Shown: one piece after another, positions 54,135 through 62,513 of the stretch
Position numbering within the stretch: position 1 is the stretch's first letter
How the letters are laid out: each line of letters starts with the position of its first letter
Source of the DNA: Limnospira fusiformis SAG 85.79
GTDB taxonomy: Bacteria > Cyanobacteriota > Cyanobacteriia > Cyanobacteriales > Microcoleaceae
Length of the DNA: 64,000 nt
Assembly: GCF_012516315.1 (NCBI RefSeq)
Contig: NZ_CP051185.1
Coordinates: forward strand, 5,895,363 to 5,959,362
Reading direction: 5' to 3'
Notes under the pieces: generated by a model
Database searches by the model: none
Told to the model about the DNA's origin: nothing
The model's input: the letters and a program-made list of their open reading frames with translations, nothing else
Made by a program: the position numbers and the translations under genes

Positions 54135-55148
54135 CTATTCCTCATAAGCCGCCTCGGTAACTTTCCCACGAAAGACAAAATATTGATAAATGTTGTAAAA
54201 CAACATGACCGGAATTAAAGCGCCGACAAAAATAATCATAACCACCATTGAACTGGGGTCAGCCGCAGCTTGATAAATGGTAATTGTTGGGGGGATAATA
54301 TAGGGAAAAACGACCATTGCTAATCCCAAAAAAGTGAGGACAAAAATTAAAATTGTCCAGATAAATGGGGTTCTTTCTTCCTGACGGGTGATACTTCTGA
54401 GTAATAAGCCAATTAGCACTATTCCCAAAATTGGAATTAGGGAAAAGATATAAACTAGGGGTTGAGAAAATAAGCGATCGCGTGCTGATTCATAAAAAAT
54501 CGGCGTTACCACAGTGATTAAAATCGCGCCAATTAAAGTAGTAATAGCCGCCAGTTTAGCCGTTTTATAGTGAGTTTTTTGTAACTCGCCTTCAGTCTTC
54601 CAAATTAGATAGGTAGACCCAATCAAAACATATCCTTGAATCAAAGTTAATGCTACTACTATAGTCGGGAAACGTAACCAATCCCAAGTGGTGCCAATAA
54701 AATGACCGTTAGCATCAACCCTAATCCCTTCCAGAACCCCACCGAGGGCGAAACCTTGACCCAAAGCCGCCAAAAAACTACCCGCCCCAAAAGCAAAATT
54801 CCAGAATAACTTATTAGTCGCTTGTTCGCGAAATTCAAAGGCTACAGCCCTAAAAATTAAGCCAAAAATCATCACGAAAATCGGCACATATAGGGCGCTA
54901 AGAATAGTGCTATAAGCCAGAGGAAATGCGCCAAATAGACTACCCCCCATCAACACTAACCAGGTTTCATTAGCATCCCAAATATTACTGAGACTGGTCA
55001 TCAGGATGCTGCGGCGTTTTTCGCTAGAGGAAGTGATAGACAAAATTCCCACCCCCAAATCAAAGCCATCTAGCATCACATACAAAAACAGGAATAAAGC
55101 CAAAATTCCAAACCAGACTTGAGGGAGTAAATATTGCAAAGTTTCCAT
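54135..55148 (-). CDS. cydB: Cytochrome bd oxidase subunit II
   Basis: 337 residues with about 8-9 membrane helices. GILSITSSSEKRRSILMTSL and NIWDANETWLVLMGGSLFGAFP are the family signatures. It pairs with CydA, encoded just upstream on the same strand, to form the quinol oxidase. No small CydX-like gene is seen downstream. ATG 55148 is the start. A hairpin (54101-54119) lies after the stop and may help termination. Confidence 0.95.
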   Translation of the reverse strand: METLQYLLPQVWFGILALFLFLYVMLDGFDLGVGILSITSSSEKRRSILMTSLSNIWDANETWLVLMGGSLFGAFPLAYSTILSALYVPIFVMIFGLIFRAVAFEFREQATNKLFWNFAFGAGSFLAALGQGFALGGVLEGIRVDANGHFIGTTWDWLRFPTIVVALTLIQGYVLIGSTYLIWKTEGELQKTHYKTAKLAAITTLIGAILITVVTPIFYESARDRLFSQPLVYIFSLIPILGIVLIGLLLRSITRQEERTPFIWTILIFVLTFLGLAMVVFPYIIPPTITIYQAAADPSSMVVMIIFVGALIPVMLFYNIYQYFVFRGKVTEAAYEE

Positions 55149-55232
55149 TAATTCTTCTCCGGGATGATGACTTGATGATGAGTGGGGCGATGTAGCGATC
55201 GCCCCTAATTTTCGGGTAAGATAAAACCAGAG

Positions 55233-56672
55233 TTAACCTTGAGTTTCTGCTGGTCTTTCGTCCGGGGAAAACTGACCGGGGCTAGTATCAAAAGCCGGGC
55301 GAACTCCACCAGGAATAGCCAACTCCAAATTCGGACCACGGCGAATAATTCGACTCCCAAAATAAATCGCCGCCACCAACAGCAAACTATAAACCACAGC
55401 GAAACCAACCAAAGTAGTTAACACATTTTCCGGGGGTAAATTAGAAGCAGCATCAACCGTGCGAATTTCATTATAAACCGTCCAAGGTTGTCGTCCTACA
55501 CAACGCACAGTCCAGCCAGCCTCAACCGCAATATAACCCAGAGGTGCAGAAATAATCCAACCCCACATTAACCAACCCTGTTGAGTAATATTGTCCGCTG
55601 AAAGTTTCCCCCGTAACCACTGAATAACGGTGACCGCCATGAGTCCAGCCAGAAAGAAACCAATAGCAATCATAATCCGAAAAGAGTAGTAAATCAAACC
55701 CAATAAACGCGGTCTATCTTCTGGTTTCCACTCTTTTAAACCCAAGACAGGTTCGGATAATTCTTTTTTAAATTCGAGAATATACCCTAAACCATTCGGG
55801 ATAGTAATTTCCCAATCATTTTTTTGGGTCTGGGGGTTAGGAAAAGCCAACAAACTCCAATCAGCAGACTGTCCAGCGGGGATAGTTTCCCACTGCGCCT
55901 CCATAGCGGCTAATTTAGTAGGTTGGTAGTGATAAACTTGTTCGCCACTCAAATGTCCGATATAAAGCTGCATAGGTGCGACAGCGATAGTAGCTGCGAT
56001 CGCAATTTTCAGAGATTTGGAGAAAAACTGATGATGCCGTTTTTTGAGGATATACCAAGCACTAATACCACCAATCACAAATAGCGATGTTTCTAATGTT
56101 GCGAAGAACATATGCAGAAAGCTATTTAACATGAAGGGATTAAAGATAGCTTGAAAATAGTCAAGCACGATAAATTTCCCCTCCACCATTTCCACTCCCG
56201 CCGGGGTTTGTAGCCAGGAATTAGCCGACAAAATCCAAAAGGTTGAAAGATTAGCGCCAAAAGCCACAAGAATCGTGGAAACAAAGTGAATAATAGGGTT
56301 GACGCGCTCCCAACCAAACACCATAATTCCCAAAAAAGCCGCTTCTAGCATAAACGCCCAGGAAGCCTCGAAGCCAATTACACTGCCAAAAAAGTTACCA
56401 ATAGCCTCTGATAAAGGAGCCCAATTCGTGCCAAATTGAAACTCCATAGGAATGCCACTAGCGACACCTATTCCGAAGTTAAGGACGTAAAATTTAGACC
56501 AAAATCTGGCATGATAATAGTAGTCTGGGTTGCGAGTTTTTAGCCATAGTCCTTCAATAATAACTAGGTAGATACCTAGCCCGGTAGTAAGAACTGGCCA
56601 CAACATATGAAAGATGGCTGTCAGTGCAAATTGCATTCGGGACAGTGCCACGGTGTTGGATAGAATATCCAC
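55233..56672 (-). CDS. cydA: Cytochrome bd oxidase subunit I
   Basis: 479 residues with nine membrane helices; carries hemes b558, b595 and d. SRMQFALTAIFHMLWPVLTTG contains the axial His, VGRQPWTVYNEIRT is the signature at the heme/quinol side, and MEFQFGTNWAPLSEAIGNFFG is the family segment after helix II. The protein is shorter than E. coli CydA, which fits the short Q-loop (CIO-type) subclass. It oxidises quinol with oxygen and protects against over-reduction. It is followed after 85 bp by cydB. Confidence 0.97.
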   Translation of the reverse strand: MDILSNTVALSRMQFALTAIFHMLWPVLTTGLGIYLVIIEGLWLKTRNPDYYYHARFWSKFYVLNFGIGVASGIPMEFQFGTNWAPLSEAIGNFFGSVIGFEASWAFMLEAAFLGIMVFGWERVNPIIHFVSTILVAFGANLSTFWILSANSWLQTPAGVEMVEGKFIVLDYFQAIFNPFMLNSFLHMFFATLETSLFVIGGISAWYILKKRHHQFFSKSLKIAIAATIAVAPMQLYIGHLSGEQVYHYQPTKLAAMEAQWETIPAGQSADWSLLAFPNPQTQKNDWEITIPNGLGYILEFKKELSEPVLGLKEWKPEDRPRLLGLIYYSFRIMIAIGFFLAGLMAVTVIQWLRGKLSADNITQQGWLMWGWIISAPLGYIAVEAGWTVRCVGRQPWTVYNEIRTVDAASNLPPENVLTTLVGFAVVYSLLLVAAIYFGSRIIRRGPNLELAIPGGVRPAFDTSPGQFSPDERPAETQG

Positions 56673-57061
56673 GCTTTTCTCTCCGTTTTAACAATGTTAT
56701 CGGATTATTCCCTACTACTTGAATAGGGGACGACTAGGAATGTCTAGTTATCAATTATAGCTTGATAATTATGATTGATTATGCTGTCCTTGGCTGTAAG
56801 CAAGCCCAATTTGAGACTCTGGGAAATGCCAAAAAGGTTGCTAGTCCAGGAAAAATGAGTTTGTTAATTTTTGTTAAGGCGGTGACACCTAGGCGCTGGC
56901 TAATGTGGCTGAAAAACTGGACTGGCTGGGCTTTAGGGGGGCTATAGATTGATTTATTAGCAATTTTCAATAGTTTGGGAAAGGGTAAAATAAAAGAGGG
57001 TCGTTTTGGCAACATCTCCCGAAGCGCCCCCCAAATCATTATTGTTTACCAGGTACTCCTA
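56673..57061. promoter_or_regulatory. Divergent control region of cydA and the DUF697 gene
   Basis: About 390 bp between divergent genes. Two open frames of 60-86 codons overlap each other on opposite strands and look accidental. The region should contain both promoters; I cannot place either with confidence. Confidence 0.4.
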
Positions 57062-57625
57062 ATGAGTAAAAAAACGCAAGCAGAAGCTATTATTCGCAAT
57101 CACGTCCTCTGGTCAATGGGAGGTGGATTAATCCCTATCCCCATAGTGGATTTTATGGCTGTTACTGCTATTCAAATGGAAATGCTACAAGAACTTGCTA
57201 AACTGTATGGAGTCAACTATTCTGTTAGTACGGGAAAAGCATTTGTTTCGGCATTAACAGGTACAACTATTGCTCGTTTGGGTTCTAGTTTCATTAAGGC
57301 AATTCCGGGTATTGGTTCGTTAATTGGTGGAACTTCAATGGCTTTGACTTCTGGGGCTTCTACCTATGCGGTGGGACAGGTTGCTATTAACCATTTTTCT
57401 AGTGGTGGGTCTCTGAATAATTTTGCGGAAGAAGAGGTTAAATGGGCTTATGACTCGGCTTTTGAAAAGGGAAAAAACTATGTTTCTGACCTGGAAAAAG
57501 ACAAGGCTGATGAGGCGGCTAATATCTATCAAACTTTAGAGAAATTGGGTCAATTGAAGCAGCAAGGTGTCTTGAGTGAGGAGGAATTTCAAGCGAAAAA
57601 ACAAGAACTATTATCTCGGATTTAG
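57062..57625 (+). CDS. DUF697-type membrane protein with C-terminal SHOCT domain
   Basis: About 187 residues. The first 130 residues have a glycine-rich hydrophobic core (WSMGGGLIPIPIVDFMAVTA, SFIKAIPGIGSLIGGTSMAL), like the membrane part of DUF697/YcjF GTPase-associated proteins, but no GTPase domain is present. The end (LGQLKQQGVLSEEEFQAKK) is a SHOCT motif. A cytoplasmic membrane location is likely. ATG 57062 is chosen (MSKKTQAEA). Confidence 0.75.
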   Translation: MSKKTQAEAIIRNHVLWSMGGGLIPIPIVDFMAVTAIQMEMLQELAKLYGVNYSVSTGKAFVSALTGTTIARLGSSFIKAIPGIGSLIGGTSMALTSGASTYAVGQVAINHFSSGGSLNNFAEEEVKWAYDSAFEKGKNYVSDLEKDKADEAANIYQTLEKLGQLKQQGVLSEEEFQAKKQELLSRI

Positions 57626-57812
57626 GGAATATTGTATCGGGGTTAATTAACTGGCTGGTTAAATAATGACGGTTTCTGAAACCCGGTTTCTGGTCATGTT
57701 TCCCCCCTATTTTTCAGCAGACGGGAGAAACTGGGTTTCTTAATTATCACGATGCACTACTATGGTCTAAAGATAGCCTAATTTTTACACTTATTTAGGA
57801 GTGCTATATAGT

Positions 57813-58757
57813 ATGTTTTATCATATTCCTAAAGCTAAACTTACTACTTCGCCACAGGCGGTTTTAGAAATACTGAAGCAGTCTAAAGGTCTGGATCGCG
57901 CGCGCCATGAATGCACTGATTATGATGATTTACTGAAGAGAAATCGTTTGTCTGGTGAGTATTATAGGATTTTTAAAAACCAGACTAATGATATGCTGAT
58001 GGGTGTGGTTAGAAATTATTTGAGGGAAATTAAGGCGGCTGATAATGGGACTATTCCCAATGATAAAGATGAGATACGGCGCGCAAAATTACAGTTATTT
58101 AATACAATTGTTGATGATATATATACCCAAATTAACAGGGTTCTGGATTTACAAAATCCTAATTATCTGGAAAGCCGAAAAGGTAGGGTTGAACAGGACA
58201 TTAGGAAACTCTCGGAAAATATTAATGATGCGAAAAGAGTGTTGGTTGAGTCTCTTTCCAAAAATCTCCAAAATATCAAAAGTTTGGAACAGCAAAAAAA
58301 TATGATTGAATGCAGTATTCTCAGGCTAGAGATAGAGATAGATGATAGTGAAGGCTTTTATCATCATAACTATCAACTGCAACAATTATATGCAATAAAT
58401 CAAGGACGTAAACAAGGACTTAACCAGGAATTGACTAATTTACAACATCAGATAAATGTGATTAAAAAAAATTGCCAAGATTTAGACACACAGACTAATA
58501 ATAAAATATATACATGGAACGAAAAAAGGCAGGATAAAATTCGGGAAAAACAGCAACTTTCGGTTAAAATTAGCGAGGAAATTCAAGAGGTTAAAAATCA
58601 GGTGATGAAGGGATTAAATGAACTACAAGAGTTAGTGCAGCAAGAAGGTTCATTGGCTGGGATGATTCCGAATAATTTACATGGCTTATTAGGGGATATA
58701 GGAATAAAATGGGGTGGTTGTTTAAGGGAATATGAGAATAGCAACCACCCTAGATAA
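57813..58757 (+). CDS. Coiled-coil hypothetical protein
   Basis: About 314 residues. Helical throughout; the middle and C-terminal parts (about 110-290) are long coiled coils rich in Gln, Asn, Glu and Lys (INDAKRVLVESLSKNLQNIK, NQELTNLQHQINVIKKNC). There is no signal peptide or membrane helix. I do not recognise the N-terminal part (PKAKLTTSPQAVLEILKQSK), which could bind a partner. It lies on the same strand as the DUF697 gene, 185 bp later, and converges with the sugar-binding gene. Confidence 0.7.
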   Translation: MFYHIPKAKLTTSPQAVLEILKQSKGLDRARHECTDYDDLLKRNRLSGEYYRIFKNQTNDMLMGVVRNYLREIKAADNGTIPNDKDEIRRAKLQLFNTIVDDIYTQINRVLDLQNPNYLESRKGRVEQDIRKLSENINDAKRVLVESLSKNLQNIKSLEQQKNMIECSILRLEIEIDDSEGFYHHNYQLQQLYAINQGRKQGLNQELTNLQHQINVIKKNCQDLDTQTNNKIYTWNEKRQDKIREKQQLSVKISEEIQEVKNQVMKGLNELQELVQQEGSLAGMIPNNLHGLLGDIGIKWGGCLREYENSNHPR

Positions 58758-58783
58758 AGTTGGGTTTAGTTGAACTTAAAGGC

Positions 58784-60091
58784 TTAATTTAAGCGCCGAT
58801 TCCAATCTGTTTCAGCATCTACGATCGCCTGATCAACAGTTTTTCGATTTAACATGGCTGCTTGCAAATTGTTGTAAATAATGCTTTGCAATTCTTTGAT
58901 GTCTTCTAGGGGGGGAATCAAAACTTGAGCGTTTGTCATCTGTTGGGCGCTAATTTTCCTGGCTTGGTCTTGGGGTGTGGCATCTGCGGGGATGTTTTGA
59001 AAGAAGGGATTTTCTAATGCTTCAATACTGGAAGGGATGACGTTTGATGCTTTAGCAAAGTTTAATTGATTAGCACTATTAGTCACAAATAAGGCAAAAT
59101 TTATGGCATCTTCTGGGTGGCGAGTATTTTGGGGGATAACTAGGTTCATGACAGCCACGGAGATTTTACCAGTTTCGCCAGTAATAGCGCTAGATGGTGC
59201 GGAAACTTTGGCGATATCGGGGGCATTTTCTGCGATCGCCCTAAAGAATTGAGGTCCGGTGGTCAATAGGGCAATTTCCCCAGCTTGATACAATTCGATC
59301 GCCCTTCGATGTCCCTGAGTTAAGACTTCTCTGGGTAACAGATCCCGTTGATATAAATCAACCCAATATTGAAAGGCGGCGCGACCTTCGGGAGTATTAA
59401 AAGCAGCCCTTCTATTATTATCAACCAACTGGACCCCCATCTGAACTAAGGACTGTAAAACTTGGGCGGAGTCGGTGGGTACAAAGGAAACAAATAGGGC
59501 ATATTTTCCGGTTCTCTCGCGAATAGTTTGGGCAACTGTAGCGACTTCCTCATAGGTGGTGGGGGGATTTTCCAGACCGGCTTGATTGAGTAAATTCTGA
59601 TTATAAATGACAATTTGGGTAGTCAAATACCAGGGAATGCCAAAGGTGCGATTCTGACAATTATCACCGTCGCAGGTTTGGATCATATTAGCTTCCCAGA
59701 TATTGGGTAAATATAGCGATCGCACTTCTTCGGATAGGTGTTCATCCAAATTTAACCAAGCATCGCGACCCGCCAACATAGAGGCAAAATCGGGGTTTAA
59801 ATTCACCAGGTCGGGCGCAGTTTGGGCGGACACCGCCGCCAAGATTTTACTCTCCATAGCTGACCAAGGTACATCTACCCAGCGAATTTTGACTTCGGGG
59901 TTATCATTTTCAAAGTTAGCAATTAACTGATTAAAATAGTCATTAAACTGAGGTTGAAGCTGCATTGTCCAAAACTCCACCTCACGGCGATCGCTTTGAT
60001 CAGCAGTTGGGGAGGCGCAACTAACCCCCCAAGTCAACAGCAAACCCAACAAAGCCCAACCTATAAACCGTTTCCAGGTCTTTGAACCCAT
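58784..60091 (-). CDS. Extracellular sugar-binding lipoprotein (ABC transporter)
   Basis: 435 residues, family 1 solute-binding protein. The signal WALLGLLLTWGVSCAS ends with a lipobox Cys at about residue 26. Family features are VEFWTMQLQPQFNDYFNQ, IRWVDVPWSAMESKILAAV, and a later GIPWYLTTQIVIYNQNLLNQ. It should deliver a sugar to an ABC permease, but no permease genes are adjacent, so it is an orphan receptor. The ATG start is at 60091. It converges with the coiled-coil gene, 26 bp apart. Confidence 0.88.
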   Translation of the reverse strand: MGSKTWKRFIGWALLGLLLTWGVSCASPTADQSDRREVEFWTMQLQPQFNDYFNQLIANFENDNPEVKIRWVDVPWSAMESKILAAVSAQTAPDLVNLNPDFASMLAGRDAWLNLDEHLSEEVRSLYLPNIWEANMIQTCDGDNCQNRTFGIPWYLTTQIVIYNQNLLNQAGLENPPTTYEEVATVAQTIRERTGKYALFVSFVPTDSAQVLQSLVQMGVQLVDNNRRAAFNTPEGRAAFQYWVDLYQRDLLPREVLTQGHRRAIELYQAGEIALLTTGPQFFRAIAENAPDIAKVSAPSSAITGETGKISVAVMNLVIPQNTRHPEDAINFALFVTNSANQLNFAKASNVIPSSIEALENPFFQNIPADATPQDQARKISAQQMTNAQVLIPPLEDIKELQSIIYNNLQAAMLNRKTVDQAIVDAETDWNRRLN

Positions 60092-60323
60092 ATCATTTAT
60101 ATCAAACTAGAATAAATAACCCAGTATACACTATTATTCAGATAACCATCTGCATCCAGCCAGAGGGGGAAGGTGTCTAACCCTCCATTTCGGCTAGAGA
60201 TAACCAGCCCAACTCCCAGAATCGAGATTTTCTGGAAGTTTCAAACATTTAACAGCCCTTTGGCATATACAATGCTAAATGGTAAATTTTAACAAAACCA
60301 ATGAGGTCTGAAACTCTAAGTTT

Positions 60324-61550
60324 ATGCTAACGCTAGTGATCATAAATACAGTTTGGGTAGTAGCTTCGGTGGTGTGGGTAGAATTAGTCCGAGACACCTA
60401 CCACGCCCTCGCCCATGTTTGGCAACCCCTGTATCGCCTCCATTCTTGGCATCATCGGGTATTTCGTCCCGACTATAGCATTAAAAGTGAGGAGATTTAT
60501 CGGAAAGCCCACTGGTATAATGATGTGCCAGAGGCGATGGTTATGTTAGTATTCAGTCTGGGGTTTTGGTTGGGTATCTATGGACTAACAGGAGATCCTC
60601 ACTGGTTGACGCTGACGGGTTCAGTTTACACCCTCGGCTTTCTACTGCCTGCGATCGCTAGAGGTTCAGGAGTTCCCCACGCGGACACACTCACTGATTT
60701 AACCCACCTTCCGGGTAATTTTTCTCAGCCACCGTCGCGGTTATTGGTGAACCCATCTTATCACTGGCGACACCATTTTGATAACCAAAATGCCTACTTT
60801 TGCGGAACTCTCACGGTTTTAGATAAAATTATGGGAACAGGACTTTCTCTAAAAGGTAAAACAGTGGCGGTGACTGGCGCTTCTGGGAGTTTAGGGCGCG
60901 CGCTACTTAAACACCTCCACAACTCTGGGGCGAAGGCGATCGCTTTATCATCAACTTCCCAAACTATCACCCTCACCATTGACCAGCAAGAATTACCCCT
61001 AAAAACTATCACCTGGCAAGTAGGAGAAGAGGAACAGTTAGCGAATCTGTTAGAAACCGTAGATATCCTGATTATCAATCATGGTATTAATGTACACGGG
61101 GAACGAACCCCAGAGGCGATCGGCAAATCCTACGAAATCAATACTTTCTCCAGTTGGCGACTCTTAGAATTGTTTTTAAAAACCGTTCGCACCAACACAG
61201 ATATCGCCCGCAAGGAGGTCTGGGTCAATACTTCCGAGGCAGAAGTTAGCCCCGCCTTTAGTCCTCTTTATGAACTCAGTAAACGCACTTTAGGGGATTT
61301 AGTCACATTACGCCGCCTCGACTCTCCCTGTGTGATTCGCAAGCTGATTTTAGGGCCTTTTAAAAGTAATCTTAACCCCATTGGGGTGATGTCAGCCGAC
61401 TGGGTAGCGAAGCAAATTATCAAACAAGCCAAGTCCAACGTGAGAACGATTATTGTCACCATTAACCCTATAACATTTGTGGCTATCCCGATTAAAGAGT
61501 TTTTGGTTTCTAGCTATTTCAGGTTATTTAGCAAATCTCAGCATACCTAG
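60324..61550 (+). CDS. Sterol desaturase/short-chain dehydrogenase fusion
   Basis: 408 residues. The first 170 residues hold hydrophobic segments and histidine motifs (HVWQPLYRLHSWHH, DLTHLPGN, YHWRHHFD) resembling the iron-binding histidine clusters of fatty acid hydroxylases. Residues about 178-400 form an SDR-like domain with VAVTGASGSLGRALLKHL and YELSKRTLGD. Annotations of this fusion occur in cyanobacteria; the substrate is unknown, perhaps a sterol, carotenoid or lipid. ATG 60324 is the start. It lies 20 bp upstream of the Nudix gene on the same strand. Confidence 0.82.
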   Translation: MLTLVIINTVWVVASVVWVELVRDTYHALAHVWQPLYRLHSWHHRVFRPDYSIKSEEIYRKAHWYNDVPEAMVMLVFSLGFWLGIYGLTGDPHWLTLTGSVYTLGFLLPAIARGSGVPHADTLTDLTHLPGNFSQPPSRLLVNPSYHWRHHFDNQNAYFCGTLTVLDKIMGTGLSLKGKTVAVTGASGSLGRALLKHLHNSGAKAIALSSTSQTITLTIDQQELPLKTITWQVGEEEQLANLLETVDILIINHGINVHGERTPEAIGKSYEINTFSSWRLLELFLKTVRTNTDIARKEVWVNTSEAEVSPAFSPLYELSKRTLGDLVTLRRLDSPCVIRKLILGPFKSNLNPIGVMSADWVAKQIIKQAKSNVRTIIVTINPITFVAIPIKEFLVSSYFRLFSKSQHT

Positions 61551-61571
61551 ATCCATTTTATCATCAATCCA

Positions 61572-62003
61572 ATGAGCTATCGTAATCCCGCGCCGACAGT
61601 AGATATCATCATCGAACTTATAGATCGGCGATCGCGACCGATTGTATTAATAGAGCGAAAAAATCCCCCATTAGGCTGGGCTATTCCCGGAGGATTTGTA
61701 GACTACGGCGAGTCAGTAGAAACCGCAGCCACCAGAGAAGCCAAAGAAGAAACGGGGCTAGATGTCACCTTGATTCAACAGTTCCATGTTTACTCAGACC
61801 CTAACCGAGACCCTCGCCAACATACCCTAGCTGTGGTATTTATCGCTACGGCGAAGGGAGAACCCCAGGCGACTGATGATGCCCAAAATTTAGACATCTT
61901 TGAGCCTTGGTGCATTCCACAGAATCTATGCTTTGACCACGATCGCATTTTACAAGACTATCTGCAATTTCGCCATTTTGGACTCCGACCCAGGCTAATG
62001 TGA
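61572..62003 (+). CDS. Nudix hydrolase
   Basis: 143 residues. The Nudix box starts [18 protein letters not shown] and ends KEETGLDV (about residues 41-66), matching Gx5Ex7REUxEExGU. It hydrolyses a nucleoside diphosphate-linked compound such as ADP-ribose or an oxidised nucleotide; specificity is not readable. The N-terminal beta strand is [20 protein letters not shown]. It follows the desaturase-SDR gene closely and may be cotranscribed. Confidence 0.92.
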   Translation: MSYRNPAPTVDIIIELIDRRSRPIVLIERKNPPLGWAIPGGFVDYGESVETAATREAKEETGLDVTLIQQFHVYSDPNRDPRQHTLAVVFIATAKGEPQATDDAQNLDIFEPWCIPQNLCFDHDRILQDYLQFRHFGLRPRLM

Positions 62004-62089
62004 GTCACCCAACTACCCCCAACTCGCTTCTTGTCAGAAAAAGAAAGTAAGAGACAGAGGTGGCCAACTAATATCGAGGTAATATCCAC

Positions 62090-62284
62090 TTACTCAGCAC
62101 CGGAATTGGGTTCTAAGCCCCACTGATACTTGAGAAAGTGCTGATACATATTTTCCCTAACCAACATTTGTTCGTAAAGATTAACCAAAAACTCCTGGGC
62201 TTGTTCCCGGCTCATTTGGTTTACCTGCATTCTAAATGAGGACAGGTTGAATTGTTGTTCCAAAGATAAGCTACTAGGTTCCAT
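62090..62284 (-). CDS. nblA: Phycobilisome degradation protein NblA
   Basis: 64 residues, the usual size. NblA binds phycobilisomes and hands them to the Clp protease during nutrient starvation. LSLEQQFNLSSFRMQVNQMS is the family start and SREQAQEFLVNLYEQMLVRE the conserved second helix, followed by MYQHFLKYQWG. ATG 62284 is preceded by GGAG. A candidate -10 (TATAAT on the minus strand, 62361-62366) lies about 80 bp upstream; no good NtcA site (GTA-N8-TAC) is visible. Confidence 0.92.
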   Translation of the reverse strand: MEPSSLSLEQQFNLSSFRMQVNQMSREQAQEFLVNLYEQMLVRENMYQHFLKYQWGLEPNSGAE

Positions 62285-62513
62285 GATGACGTGAACTCCT
62301 TAAAAGTGGGTTTGGGTTAATTTTCTAGGATGGCCACCCTTGTCCCGGAAATTATTACGAATTATAACAATTATTTGACAAAGTGCCTACCTTAATATAC
62401 CCAAATCTTTGGATTTACCATAACAGATCTAACCCAAAAATTTGTCATCCACGATACGAGATGACTGGATAGTTGAGAAAAAACTATGGCTGTGGGGGGA
62501 TAAGTGGCAATAG

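Noticed and set aside
56762..57039. Two opposite frames of 61 and 86 codons between cydA and the DUF697 gene
   Set aside because: They mirror each other on opposite strands and show no recognisable motif.
62285..62513. NtcA-binding site for nblA
   Set aside because: No GTA-N8-TAC match; only a partial match, so not reported as a feature.
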